A DNA stretch of 64,000 bases from G963663315 sp965208975 (GTDB lineage Bacteria; Pseudomonadota; Gammaproteobacteria; Arenicellales; Poriferihabitantaceae): positions 744,001-808,000 of the forward strand of contig CBDBQH010000001.1 in the NCBI GenBank assembly GCA_965208975.1. The letters are read 5' to 3'. The notes beneath the pieces were generated by a model, which saw nothing but the letters and a program-made list of their open reading frames with translations, was not told where the DNA came from and did no database searches. Both the position numbers and the translations under genes were made by a program. Below, in pieces: positions 34,041-42,435 of this stretch (positions are counted from its first letter, which is position 1; each line of letters opens with the position of its first letter).

Positions 34041-34808
34041 TCAATCCCCGATCAGGGCGCGAACCATCAGGATTACCGACAGGATCAACAGGACATAGAG
34101 TGAGATTTTCCTGAATTGGTCGGGGTCGGTTTTCAGGAATCCGGCGGCTCCGATTGCCGAACCGGCGAAAAGCAATGGCAGGAACAGCGCGGTTCGCCAG
34201 TAGATGGCCGGGTCGATCAGACCCTGTGACGCGAACATGAGCGTGCCTACGCTGTCGGCGCCGATGAAATAGGTGATGACCGAGGCGCGGCCCACTGTCA
34301 TGCCGACCGGCGATGAGAAGTAGAAAAGCACAACTGGCGGACCAACAATACCCATACCGCCATTCAGTACACCCGCCGCCATACCAACTCCGACAGTGGC
34401 TTTCTTGCCGGGCACTTTCTCAAGCGAGAAGCCACGCAGGATCATGATCGCGGCGAACAGGACTACCAGGGCCAATGCGATTCGTACCGGCGCGGCTGGC
34501 AACGCGGTGAGAATGTAAATTCCAACCGGTGTGGCAATCCAGGTGCCTGCAAGCAGGAAACCAATGGATCGCCAGTCGATCTTCTTCCAGATGCCGGGCA
34601 GCAGATAAATACTGGATGCGACTTCAAACATCAATACCATTGGCACTAACTGGAGTGGGGGAAGCGCCAATGAGAGGCTGGTCATCCAGAACATGGAAGC
34701 GCCAAAGCCGGTAAATCCCTTGAGATACCCACCAAGGAAAACGCAAATCAGACAGAAGGCCAGTGTGAAAGGGGACAGCCCGACAGTGGCAAGAATTTGA
34801 CTGACCAT
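34041..34808 (-). CDS. TauE/SafE-family membrane permease, copy 1
   Basis: A 255-residue protein with eight or so hydrophobic helices. The TauE/SafE (DUF81) features are the GGYLKGFTGFGASMFWMTSL helix and its pseudo-repeat GVLNGGMGIVGPPVVLFY. These are half-sized inward/outward transporters linked with sulfite, sulfoacetate or other sulfonates. The protein is identical to copy 2 at 39840 except for the first few residues (MVSQI versus MMTSQL). It is possibly co-transcribed with the hydrolase. Confidence 0.88.
   Translation of the reverse strand: MVSQILATVGLSPFTLAFCLICVFLGGYLKGFTGFGASMFWMTSLSLALPPLQLVPMVLMFEVASSIYLLPGIWKKIDWRSIGFLLAGTWIATPVGIYILTALPAAPVRIALALVVLFAAIMILRGFSLEKVPGKKATVGVGMAAGVLNGGMGIVGPPVVLFYFSSPVGMTVGRASVITYFIGADSVGTLMFASQGLIDPAIYWRTALFLPLLFAGSAIGAAGFLKTDPDQFRKISLYVLLILSVILMVRALIGD
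34043..34795. repeat. 753-bp direct repeat, left copy (tauE)
   Basis: Matches 39842-40594 without a difference in the places compared (offset 5,799 bp, encoded proteins identical). The match ends at the codon region for residue 5 or 6 of TauE and within its stop codon, so the repeat is almost exactly the gene. Confidence 0.9.
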
Positions 34809-34879
34809 AATGGAATTCCGAATCTGGCGAAAAACCGGAAAATCAAACGACTAATTATTGTGATAGTGTTCTCTTTCGA

Positions 34880-35284
34880 TCAGCCGGCAGTGAGTAATTG
34901 GAAAGCGGGTTGCTTGCTGGCTTTTTTATCGAAAGTGATTGTGTAAGTGCAGCCCGCCGACTGGTTGACTCGGGCAAGCAGGTGGTCGGGGAAATCGGCA
35001 TTCGAGTTTTTGTAGTCGGACAATGCCCGCCAAACGACCTCGGGTTTCTGGACATCCAGTTGACCGACCTGCAGTAATTCCTCGATAACGTGGGCAATTT
35101 GGTTTCGGTCTTGACCGTAGTTACATTCGAGTACCCAGACGAGTTCGCACAACACGATCTGTCCGATAAAACAGGGTTCATCGTCGGTACATGTGATTTC
35201 GATAAATTCGGTTGCCAGTTTTGCTTGTGCAGGTTCGTCCTGTACCAGATAACGCACCAGCACATTGGTATCGAGTGCGATCAA
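34880..35284 (-). CDS. PIN-domain toxin (VapC-like)
   Basis: A 134-residue PIN ribonuclease with the acidic quartet pattern: MIALDTNVLVRYL (first Asp), CELVWVLE (Glu), NADFPDHLLARVN (Asp) and TITFDKKA (last Asp). VapC toxins cleave tRNA or rRNA. The antitoxin gene overlaps its start by 4 bp. Located between tauE copy 1 and the IS remnants. Confidence 0.87.
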   Translation of the reverse strand: MIALDTNVLVRYLVQDEPAQAKLATEFIEITCTDDEPCFIGQIVLCELVWVLECNYGQDRNQIAHVIEELLQVGQLDVQKPEVVWRALSDYKNSNADFPDHLLARVNQSAGCTYTITFDKKASKQPAFQLLTAG

Positions 35285-35526
35285 GAACGGCCTGCCTTGC
35301 TTTTGATCGCATTATTCATGTCTTTAACACTGACCGCTTCTTTGGGCTTGGGCACCAAACCTTTCAGAGCGCTTAGTGGTTTCTTGATCGGTATCAGGTT
35401 AATCGAACCGTCTGCATCTTCAATGAATCTGATTTTGTCGCCGGCATGCAGATCGAGCAGACCCCGAATGTCCTTCGGGATAGTAATCTGGCCTTTACTG
35501 GTGATGGTTGCGGTAATCATAATCAT
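35281..35526 (-). CDS. AbrB/MazE-type antitoxin of the PIN toxin
   Basis: An 81-residue protein with the swapped-hairpin DNA-binding signature ITSKGQITIPKDIRGLLDLHAGDKIRF. The C-terminal tail (KKPLSALKGLVPK) would bind the toxin. The likely start is the ATG at 35520 (MITATITSKG), with the upstream ATG giving two more residues. Four-base overlap with the toxin gene. Confidence 0.87.
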   Translation of the reverse strand: MIMITATITSKGQITIPKDIRGLLDLHAGDKIRFIEDADGSINLIPIKKPLSALKGLVPKPKEAVSVKDMNNAIKSKAGRS

Positions 35527-35789
35527 TATCTACCTCGTCTGTCTTATCGCAGGGCATATCTTACATTAAAGTAATGATAAATTATAAGGAATTAGACTGC
35601 ATCGCCGACATGACAATCCAATGATGCTGGAAACGCATTTTATGACGACCTGTAGGAACAGATTTTCGCCTTCGTGTCTGAGAAAAGAATACAGAAAGAC
35701 TTTGTGGTAAAACGTAAATTGCTGAAAAATGCGGCGTGAAATTTGCTGTATGAGTTGACAGCCAGGAGGACAGGCCTTCAAATTAATCG

Positions 35790-35940
35790 TAGAAGTCGGC
35801 ACTTGATCTGACAGTTACCGGTTTGATGGGGCGCCTGTCAGTTGAAGTCTAGTTCACAAACTTCTCCCACCAGATTTTCCTGTTGCCTTCCAATGTCTCC
35901 ATAGGAGTTCGGCCGTAAGCCTCACCCCTCGTAAACTCCA
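35790..35940 (-). pseudogene. Right-end remnant of an IS481-like element
   Basis: On the minus strand, 35940 to 35849 reads as the C-terminus of an integrase-core transposase (EAYGRTPMETLEGNRKIW, then WEKFVN and stop), matching the GRTPMxTxxxG end common in IS481/IS3-type transposases. Beyond the stop comes AACTGTCAGATCAAGTGCCG (about 35786-35815), resembling the terminal TGT...GATCAA sequence of IS481 elements. The rest of the element is missing. The remaining gene-free part (35527-35785) shows no gene; a 78-residue frame at 35802-35566 looks spurious. An imperfect 13-bp stem spans about 35916-35964. Confidence 0.45.
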
Positions 35941-35980
35941 TGTCTTTTGAAGGGGTAAGGCTTGGATACGCAACATTGAA

Positions 35981-36313
35981 CTACGTCAGATCATGAATTG
36001 CAGCTGTTGGAGCATTGGTCTTCACGCTCTCAATACCATTATCTCGACTAGCAGTGGTTTCGTACATCTCTGATGTGCCAATCACCTGATTGTTTCCGGC
36101 TCTCAGATTAAAGAAGTACTTGCCGTTAGTTGATACCTTACATTCATAGCGTGCATCAATAGGTGCATTGGTCTTGACTGAGTCAATCCCGTTTTCCGCA
36201 CCCGCCTTGTTTACGTATCCCTCGCTCATAAGAATAATCTTGCCATTAGCTGCTTTAAGTCGAAAACGATATTCACCGCTTCCATCTTCATACAGTTCAA
36301 ATTTTCCATTCAT
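35981..36313 (-). CDS. YegP family (DUF1508) protein
   Basis: A 110-residue protein made of two tandem DUF1508 repeats: FELYEDGSGEYRFRLKAANGKIILMSEGY...GIDSVKTNAP and YECKVSTNGKYFFNLRAGNNQVIGTSEMY...GIESVKTNAP. This two-repeat structure is that of E. coli YegP, of unknown molecular role and reported in stress contexts. AT-rich for the window. Confidence 0.9.
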   Translation of the reverse strand: MNGKFELYEDGSGEYRFRLKAANGKIILMSEGYVNKAGAENGIDSVKTNAPIDARYECKVSTNGKYFFNLRAGNNQVIGTSEMYETTASRDNGIESVKTNAPTAAIHDLT

Positions 36314-36453
36314 TTTAAAATTACCTTGGTTTAGCTCAATGGAGCAATTAAAAATGTCTGCACTTGTGTGCAGACTTGATGTTGAATATCAGTTCTACTA
36401 TCACTCACATAGGTCTTATCCTCCTGTGTTGAGGCAACCGGTATACCTCATCA

Positions 36454-37575
36454 CTATTGATTGTGTCTTAACGCATGTGCGCGAAGCTTATCTCGGTAAC
36501 GCGCCATGTCATGATACTTGTCGATACGATTCGCTTTCCCCGAGGTCCAAAGCCTGGAAAAACGGTACAAGCGCTGAATCGTGGAGAGAGAAAACTCCAA
36601 GCGAAGATTGGGGTAGTCTCCGTTTGGGCCAGCATCTACGACTGTTAGGTAGCGCATATATCCGTAGTGGCGGAATCTCTGGATACGAATGAGCCATTTC
36701 GTCACCCAACTATCCCATCCCCAGAGCGGCAAAACAACGCCAAGCACACGTATGACTCCCTTGAGGAAATCAAGTACAAAGCCCGATGGTGGTACTAACG
36801 TAACCGGGTCAGGACCATTGACGATCCGATAGATTGGCGTTTTAAAGCGGTCAATCAGATTTTGGTCGCCCACGCGGGGCGCACCGAACGTGTAGCAGGC
36901 AGCAAGTCGTTCTGAGCTCTGATACCATGTGGCGACCACTGCAAGCGCTCCACCCAAGGAGTGCCCAGTAATGTAAAGCGGCAAATCCTCATAACCCTTG
37001 AGGCGTTCAGAAATATCGTCATGTACCGACATGTAAGCGTCATGAAAACCCTTATGCATGTTGCCGATAATCGCGCCTGTCCCTGGGTCTTTGATCGGTA
37101 CAGGTTTGATATCGAGATTAGTCATCCAGTCTTTAATCTGTTTCGTGCCACGAAAGCATACGACCGCCATGCCGGTTCCCTTGTCGTCACGACGGTATGC
37201 GACAAAGCCTTGGGTATCGGTTGAAGATTTATGAAGGACATCGCCCGAAAGTTTGAACCCTCCGACTTCGAGTGCTGCCTTCAACGCTTTGTTCTTGCTC
37301 GCATCAATATCTGGAACCAAGTTAATCCCAGCTAGAATCTTTTGAAATTCTGTCAGCCGCTTGGCAATTTTGTCCTGTTCCGTCAGGTTCGCAAGTTCCG
37401 CCGCAAGAGACAGAATCGTCTGCTTCGACTCGTCGTCAAATGGGGTATAGGCAAGTTCGGCAAGTATAGCCATGATCCATGCGGTCCGGTCACTGTATGC
37501 GGCACGCTTAACCGGCACCCCCATCTTGGCAAGATCTTCGAAATCACTTTTCGTATTAATGCTCATTTTATTCAT
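36454..37575 (-). CDS. Class 3 lipase-like protein
   Basis: A 373-residue cytosolic-looking alpha/beta hydrolase with nucleophile elbow ITGHSLGGALAVVAT, typical of fungal-type class 3 lipases. Before it come FRGTKQIKDWMTNL (oxyanion region) and HKGFHDAYMSVHDDI; after it FGAPRVGDQNLIDRF and the acid IVNGPDPVTLVPP, also family hallmarks. No signal peptide is visible. The IS4-like element begins 41 bp upstream of its start codon and may have cut its promoter. Confidence 0.87.
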   Translation of the reverse strand: MNKMSINTKSDFEDLAKMGVPVKRAAYSDRTAWIMAILAELAYTPFDDESKQTILSLAAELANLTEQDKIAKRLTEFQKILAGINLVPDIDASKNKALKAALEVGGFKLSGDVLHKSSTDTQGFVAYRRDDKGTGMAVVCFRGTKQIKDWMTNLDIKPVPIKDPGTGAIIGNMHKGFHDAYMSVHDDISERLKGYEDLPLYITGHSLGGALAVVATWYQSSERLAACYTFGAPRVGDQNLIDRFKTPIYRIVNGPDPVTLVPPSGFVLDFLKGVIRVLGVVLPLWGWDSWVTKWLIRIQRFRHYGYMRYLTVVDAGPNGDYPNLRLEFSLSTIQRLYRFSRLWTSGKANRIDKYHDMARYRDKLRAHALRHNQ

Positions 37576-37615
37576 CGTTCATATATTGAGTCTGAATGTG
37601 TCACACACTTGACTG

Positions 37616-39042
37616 CTAAAGTCTCCCCATTTTTTATTTGATAGTTATATAAGCGGTTGAAAAGGTTGTAGAAAGGTTGGATATTGGATGGGATCTTCAG
37701 TTCTGCTTCTGGTACAATGGTTTTGTCGTAAACTACTGATACCAAAAGAGAACTCTGATGACTGATGATAGCCGGGAACGCAACAAATGGAAAGTCCGAA
37801 TTACTGATTGTGTGAATCAATCGAGTGATTTAATCAGTCAGCCGGTAGCCAAGCTGATGGCGGAGGTTGTGACGGGTATATTAGGCAGTGGGAGCTTGCA
37901 GTTATCGAGGATTGGGCGGAGTTTGAAAGAGCCGACTCGTCTGCATCACACGGTCAAGAGATTATCGCGGATGTTGGGGAAACATGGAGAGATTGCATGG
38001 GAAGCGGAAGATCGTTTACTGGAGCAGGTGTCAGGACATGTGACGGGAGATAGGGTGGTTGCGATTGATCCAGGAGATTTGAACCGTTCAGGCAGTCGCG
38101 CCAGTGAAGGTCTGTGTCGGGTACGGGATGGAGACCGGGGGGATATAGTGAATGGCTATCCGTTATTGAGTGTGGTGGCTCGCTGTTTGGATACAGGTGG
38201 GACGTATCCTTTGTTGACTCGATTGCTGTCATCGAATCGGGGTTCTTACAAGAGTGAGAACCGGGACATTGTGAATGTCATGGAGCGGGTACAGGGGAGC
38301 CTTTGCAGTCGTCCATTATGGGTCATAGACCGGGGTGGAGATCGGGGTGTATTGTGGGATTACTGGTTGCGAGGAGATTGGAGGATTCTGGTACGGTCAA
38401 CCAATCTTCGTCACTGGTTATGGAGAGGGTCAAAGAGAACGGCGCAACAGATTGCGCGTCAGTTGCCGTTGAAGCATCGGGGCAAGCTGACGAAACAGGC
38501 ACAGGAGTCGGTACGTTTTGGTATGACGACCGTATCCTTGAAAGATCATCCGGATACGCCGTTGTCGATGGTTGTGGTGCGTCATGGCAAACAACAACCG
38601 ATGGTACTGGTCAGTACCGAGCGGATACGGGGTCGGTTGCAAGGGGAGCGATTGATTCAATCGTATATGGGTCGTTGGGCTTGTGAGGAAGGGTATCGGT
38701 TCAGCAAGCAGGGGTTTGGATTGGAGAAGGTTCAAGCCCGGAAACTGGCGACCTTGCAGAATCTGGTTGCACTGGCGACGTTAGCCTGGGGATTGCTGGC
38801 CTGTCACCAGAATCAGGGGCAGAAACTCATCTACAAGGCGAAACGGCAAAAGAGTCACAAACCCCTGGTTTTCCCGTTCTATACGCTGCTATCGGGCTGG
38901 CAGGCGTTATTTGCGGATGCCAAAACCCTTTTTTATGACTGGTGGAGAAAACCCAACCGCCTCCCACCCAGACAGGCTGACCTGTTCATCAATAACGGGC
39001 GGCTTGCGCCCAGCCTCTCATGAAAAAATGGGGAGACCCTAG
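37616..39042. mobile_element. IS4-like insertion sequence, complete (about 1.43 kb)
   Basis: Inverted repeats CTAAAGTCTCCCCATTTTTT (37616-37635) and, on the other strand at the right end, CTAGGGTCTCCCCATTTTTT (39042-39023) agree at 18 of 20 positions. One transposase gene fills the element. No clear target duplication is visible at the outer edges (left flank ends TTGACTG, right flank begins TTGACAC). Ends are placed by the repeat and could be off by a few bases. Confidence 0.8.
37758..39023 (+). CDS. IS4-family transposase (DDE)
   Basis: A 421-residue protein. DDE core: first Asp in VVAIDPGDLNRSG, second in PLWVIDRGGDRG, and the YREK-like Y-(2)-R-(3)-E-(6)-K signature as YMGRWACEEGYRFSK (Glu in RWACEE). 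The N-terminal 90 residues contain a helical DNA-binding region. The gene is intact, so the element may still be active. The C-terminus PSLS ends just inside the right inverted repeat. Confidence 0.88.
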   Translation: MTDDSRERNKWKVRITDCVNQSSDLISQPVAKLMAEVVTGILGSGSLQLSRIGRSLKEPTRLHHTVKRLSRMLGKHGEIAWEAEDRLLEQVSGHVTGDRVVAIDPGDLNRSGSRASEGLCRVRDGDRGDIVNGYPLLSVVARCLDTGGTYPLLTRLLSSNRGSYKSENRDIVNVMERVQGSLCSRPLWVIDRGGDRGVLWDYWLRGDWRILVRSTNLRHWLWRGSKRTAQQIARQLPLKHRGKLTKQAQESVRFGMTTVSLKDHPDTPLSMVVVRHGKQQPMVLVSTERIRGRLQGERLIQSYMGRWACEEGYRFSKQGFGLEKVQARKLATLQNLVALATLAWGLLACHQNQGQKLIYKAKRQKSHKPLVFPFYTLLSGWQALFADAKTLFYDWWRKPNRLPPRQADLFINNGRLAPSLS

Positions 39043-39071
39043 TTGACACAACTGCTGTTGACACAACTGCT
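39042..39071. repeat. 15-bp tandem duplication upstream of vapBC (possible operator)
   Basis: GTTGACACAACTGCT occurs twice (39042-39056, 39057-39071), the second copy leading into the -35 box. Each unit contains the inverted pair GTTG/CAAC. VapB-type regulators bind such repeats, so this may be the operator, or simply a slippage duplication next to the IS end. Confidence 0.6.
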
Positions 39072-39099
39072 TGACAACATGTTACAGTTGCTATATACT
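39071..39099 (+). promoter_or_regulatory. Consensus sigma-70 promoter of vapBC
   Basis: Perfect -35 TTGACA (39071-39076), 17-bp spacer, -10 TATACT (39094-39099). A strong ribosome site AAGAGGAG (39114-39121) precedes the ATG at 39129. Confidence 0.75.
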
Positions 39100-39128
39100 T
39101 TATATATATAGTTAAAGAGGAGATTTCA

Positions 39129-39362
39129 ATGGCTACTGGCTCTGTATTCGTCAACAACCGCACCCAGGCGGTCAGGTTGCCCGCTGAGACCCGATTCCCC
39201 GATGGGGTAAAGAAAGTTGTTGTCCGTGTTGTTGGAAAAGACCGGGTGCTATCTCCTGTAGATAGCTCCTGGAACAGTTTCTTTCTTTCTGATGATCAAG
39301 TGACCGAGGATTTTATGGAAGAACGCGCTTCCCAGGAACAGTCTGAACGGGAAGCCTTTTGA
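39129..39362 (+). CDS. vapB: VapB-type antitoxin
   Basis: A 77-residue protein with the AbrB/VapB hairpin SVFVNNRTQAVRLPAETRFPDGVKKVVVR, then a toxin-binding acidic tail (DDQVTEDFMEERASQEQSE). The RTQAVRLP signature is that of VapB in enterobacterial VapBC. The stop overlaps the toxin start (TGATG). Confidence 0.9.
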   Translation: MATGSVFVNNRTQAVRLPAETRFPDGVKKVVVRVVGKDRVLSPVDSSWNSFFLSDDQVTEDFMEERASQEQSEREAF

Positions 39363-39760
39363 TGTTGAAATACATGCTCGACACCAATATTGCCATTTAT
39401 GTAATCAAGCGACGCCCACTGGAGGCGCTGGCAACTTTTAATCAGCATGCTGACCAGCTTTGCATCAGCTCAATCACGTTGGCAGAACTGATACATGGTG
39501 TCGAGAAAAGCGCTAAACCTGATCATAATATGCGGGAAGTCGAAGACTTTGTTTCGCGCGTAACAGTGCTGAAGTACGGCAATAAAGCCGCCTCCCATTA
39601 CGGCGATATTCGGGCATCGCTGGAACGTAAAGGGACACCCATTGGTGTCAATGACCTGCATATTGCCGGACACGCGAGATGCACGGGCTTGACGCTGGTG
39701 ACGAATAACCTGCAAGAGTTCGAGCGCGTAGAAGGTCTGCTCCTTGACAACTGGGTTTGA
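39362..39760 (+). CDS. vapC: VapC-type PIN ribonuclease toxin
   Basis: A 132-residue PIN protein from the ATG at 39362 (LKYMLDTNIAIYVIKRRP). Catalytic acids in MLDTN, SSITLAELIHGVEKS, NDLHIAGHA and LVTNNLQEFERVEG fit initiator-tRNA-cleaving VapC of the Shigella/Salmonella type. Translationally coupled to vapB. Unlike the PIN protein at 34880, it has the TNNxxEFxRV ending. Confidence 0.92.
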   Translation: MLKYMLDTNIAIYVIKRRPLEALATFNQHADQLCISSITLAELIHGVEKSAKPDHNMREVEDFVSRVTVLKYGNKAASHYGDIRASLERKGTPIGVNDLHIAGHARCTGLTLVTNNLQEFERVEGLLLDNWV

Positions 39761-39839
39761 TCGGATGCTTCCTGAACCCCGTTAGTCATTGACAATCAGT
39801 TATGGGGCGAAAAGGTCTGGTTTGCGGAGCAGGGGACCT

Positions 39840-40610
39840 CTAATCCCCGATCAGGGCGCGAACCATCAGGATTACCGACAGGATCAACAGGACATAGAGT
39901 GAGATTTTCCTGAATTGGTCGGGGTCGGTTTTCAGGAATCCGGCGGCTCCGATTGCCGAACCGGCGAAAAGCAATGGCAGGAACAGCGCGGTTCGCCAGT
40001 AGATGGCCGGGTCGATCAGACCCTGTGACGCGAACATGAGCGTGCCTACGCTGTCGGCGCCGATGAAATAGGTGATGACCGAGGCGCGGCCCACTGTCAT
40101 GCCGACCGGCGATGAGAAGTAGAAAAGCACAACTGGCGGACCAACAATACCCATACCGCCATTCAGTACACCCGCCGCCATACCAACTCCGACAGTGGCT
40201 TTCTTGCCGGGCACTTTCTCAAGCGAGAAGCCACGCAGGATCATGATCGCGGCGAACAGGACTACCAGGGCCAATGCGATTCGTACCGGCGCGGCTGGCA
40301 ACGCGGTGAGAATGTAAATTCCAACCGGTGTGGCAATCCAGGTGCCTGCAAGCAGGAAACCAATGGATCGCCAGTCGATCTTCTTCCAGATGCCGGGCAG
40401 CAGATAAATACTGGATGCGACTTCAAACATCAATACCATTGGCACTAACTGGAGTGGGGGAAGCGCCAATGAGAGGCTGGTCATCCAGAACATGGAAGCG
40501 CCAAAGCCGGTAAATCCCTTGAGATACCCACCAAGGAAAACGCAAATCAGACAGAAGGCCAGTGTGAAAGGGGACAGCCCGACAGTGGCAAGAAGCTGGC
40601 TGGTCATCAC
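39840..40610 (-). CDS. TauE/SafE-family membrane permease, copy 2
   Basis: This 256-residue protein is identical to copy 1 (34041-34808) from ATVGLSPF to the end; the first residues differ (MMTSQL). The gene-sized duplication is recent because even third codon positions agree. It lies alone on the minus strand with its own 134-bp upstream spacer. The spacer holds a weak stem (ACATAAC / GTTATGT followed by six T) reading in the plus direction at about 40688-40720. Confidence 0.88.
   Translation of the reverse strand: MMTSQLLATVGLSPFTLAFCLICVFLGGYLKGFTGFGASMFWMTSLSLALPPLQLVPMVLMFEVASSIYLLPGIWKKIDWRSIGFLLAGTWIATPVGIYILTALPAAPVRIALALVVLFAAIMILRGFSLEKVPGKKATVGVGMAAGVLNGGMGIVGPPVVLFYFSSPVGMTVGRASVITYFIGADSVGTLMFASQGLIDPAIYWRTALFLPLLFAGSAIGAAGFLKTDPDQFRKISLYVLLILSVILMVRALIGD
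39842..40594. repeat. 753-bp direct repeat, right copy (tauE)
   Basis: Right copy of the repeat described at 34043-34795. The two copies bracket 5 kb carrying two toxin-antitoxin pairs, YegP, the lipase and the IS4-like element. Confidence 0.9.
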
Positions 40611-40744
40611 AATACGACTGCGATCAGCGCTGATCTCCGAATCCAGGCAATACCAGACACCTCATTGCTGGATTGATACACTACTTTACATAACATACAT
40701 TATGCGAAGTTATGTTTTTTGAAGCTATTGGTCGTTTTCATTTT

Positions 40745-41701
40745 TTAATATTCCTCTTTTTCATTTTCAATATTCCTTAAATGCGCGATCCGGTTTTGCG
40801 CTTCGATGAATATGCGGGCGATTTCAGGATGCTTTTTCTTGATTTGGGTTTCCAGCTGGGTGATGGTTCTCTCCACCTCGCCAGCGTTAATATAGTCATA
40901 ATCGTGAAAATCCAGGCTGATGTTCAAAAGGACATCTTCCGGTCCCATGTGCATGGTCAGGATTTCATTGATGCTCAGAATCTCCGGTCTTTCGCTCACA
41001 ATTTTCCGAATACTGGAAATCACTTCACGGCTGGCCGCTTCGCCAATCAGCAATCCCTTGCTCTCGTATGCCAGCAACATGGCGGTGAGACTCAGAATCA
41101 ATCCAATCACGATGGATGCCAATGCGTCGCAGACCGGATTGCCGCTCCATTGGGTTAGCAACAGGCCGACAAAAGCGGCTGTTAGCCCCAGCATTGCGGC
41201 GCTGTCTTCAAACAATACGGTGAAAACCGTTGGATCCTTACTGACCTGTATGGCTTTGAGGTATCCGAGCTTTCCTTTTCTTCTGCGAAACTCCCGAAAT
41301 GCGACACTCCATGCGAAACCCTCGAAGATCATCGCGAATCCCAGAACGATATAATTGATATAGATGTGTTTTATTTCCTTTGGCTGATTGAATTTGCTGA
41401 TTCCTTCGTACAATGAAACCCCGGCGCCAATCGCGAAAATCAGGATTGCGACCACGAAAGTCCAGAAATACAATTCCATTCCGTATCCAAACGGATGACG
41501 CTCATCGGCAGGTCTGGATGATCGCCGGATTCCCCAGAGCAGCAGAGCCTGATTGCCGGTATCGACAATGGAATGCACGGCTTCGCTCAGCATTGCGGAA
41601 CTGCCGGTAATCGCGGTCGCAATTATTTTGGTAATGGCAATCAGGCCATTGCCGATCATGGCCGCAATAACCACCCATTTCGAGCTGGACTTGGGTTTCA
41701 A
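40745..41701 (-). CDS. Cation diffusion facilitator (metal efflux)
   Basis: This 318-residue CDF protein has membrane segments beginning VVIAAMIGNGLIAITKI and the metal-binding H-x-x-x-D pair: helix 2 SEAVHSIVDTGNQ and helix 5 DALASIVIG. ADERHPFGYGMELYFW is the usual loop after helix 2. A cytosolic ferredoxin-like domain with IEAQ follows. It would export Zn2+, Fe2+ or Mn2+ by proton antiport. It starts 20 bp after livF and may be the tail of that operon. Confidence 0.88.
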   Translation of the reverse strand: MKPKSSSKWVVIAAMIGNGLIAITKIIATAITGSSAMLSEAVHSIVDTGNQALLLWGIRRSSRPADERHPFGYGMELYFWTFVVAILIFAIGAGVSLYEGISKFNQPKEIKHIYINYIVLGFAMIFEGFAWSVAFREFRRRKGKLGYLKAIQVSKDPTVFTVLFEDSAAMLGLTAAFVGLLLTQWSGNPVCDALASIVIGLILSLTAMLLAYESKGLLIGEAASREVISSIRKIVSERPEILSINEILTMHMGPEDVLLNISLDFHDYDYINAGEVERTITQLETQIKKKHPEIARIFIEAQNRIAHLRNIENEKEEY

Positions 41702-41721
41702 CTGGATAACTCCATGATGGC

Positions 41722-42429
41722 TCAGATTCCGAGATAAGCCTTTTTGACGTGTTCGTTACCCGAAAGAAAGGAGGACGGCCCTGCCAGCGAAACCTCACCT
41801 GTTTCGAGCACATAACCATAATCAGCCAGCGCCAGGGCAAGGTCAGCGTTTTGTTCCACCAGTATTACGGTCACGCCCTGCTGGTTGATTTCTCTCAGAA
41901 ACTCCCCTATTTCCTGCACGATAATGGGGGCGAGACCCAGCGATGGTTCATCCAGCAGCAAAACCCGGGGCCTTGACATCAGGGCGCGGCCAATAGATAA
42001 CATTTGCTGTTCACCTCCGCTTAAAGCGCCGGCATGCTGGTTTTGACGTTCAACCAGTCGGGGGAAACGAGAGAATACCTTTTCCAGTTGCTGGTTGATT
42101 ACGGATTGTTCCTGATGAATCCAGGCGCCCAGCAACAGGTTTTCGAGAACACTCAGAGCCTTGAAAACACGCCGCCCTTCCGGAACGTGGGCGACCCCTC
42201 TTCGCACAATCGTATCCACACTCATTCGTTCAATCCGTTCATCGTTCAGCCTGATCTCTCCGCTGTCTGGTTTGGTCAGGCCGGATATGGCTCTTAACAG
42301 GGTGCTTTTGCCGGCGCCATTGGAGCCGATCAATGTGACAAACGCGCCATCATCCACTTCAAGGTTAATACCCTTGAGCGCTGCCACATTGTTGTATTTG
42401 ACATCCAGGTTTTGTATGGACAATTTCAT
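41722..42429 (-). CDS. livF: Branched-chain amino acid-type ABC transporter ATPase LivF
   Basis: A 235-residue ABC ATPase with Walker A GSNGAGKSTLLRAI, signature LSGGEQQMLSIGRALM, Walker B LLLDEPSLGLAP and switch VEQNADLAL. The VPEGRRVFKALSVLENL segment marks the LivF branch. Last of the five transport genes. Its start lies 6 bp after livG. Confidence 0.93.
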   Translation of the reverse strand: MKLSIQNLDVKYNNVAALKGINLEVDDGAFVTLIGSNGAGKSTLLRAISGLTKPDSGEIRLNDERIERMSVDTIVRRGVAHVPEGRRVFKALSVLENLLLGAWIHQEQSVINQQLEKVFSRFPRLVERQNQHAGALSGGEQQMLSIGRALMSRPRVLLLDEPSLGLAPIIVQEIGEFLREINQQGVTVILVEQNADLALALADYGYVLETGEVSLAGPSSFLSGNEHVKKAYLGI

Positions 42430-42435
42430 TCGGGC

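Noticed and set aside
35566..35802. A 78-codon minus-strand frame in the spacer next to the IS481 remnant.
   Set aside because: No ribosome site, no domain, and it overlaps the element end sequence.
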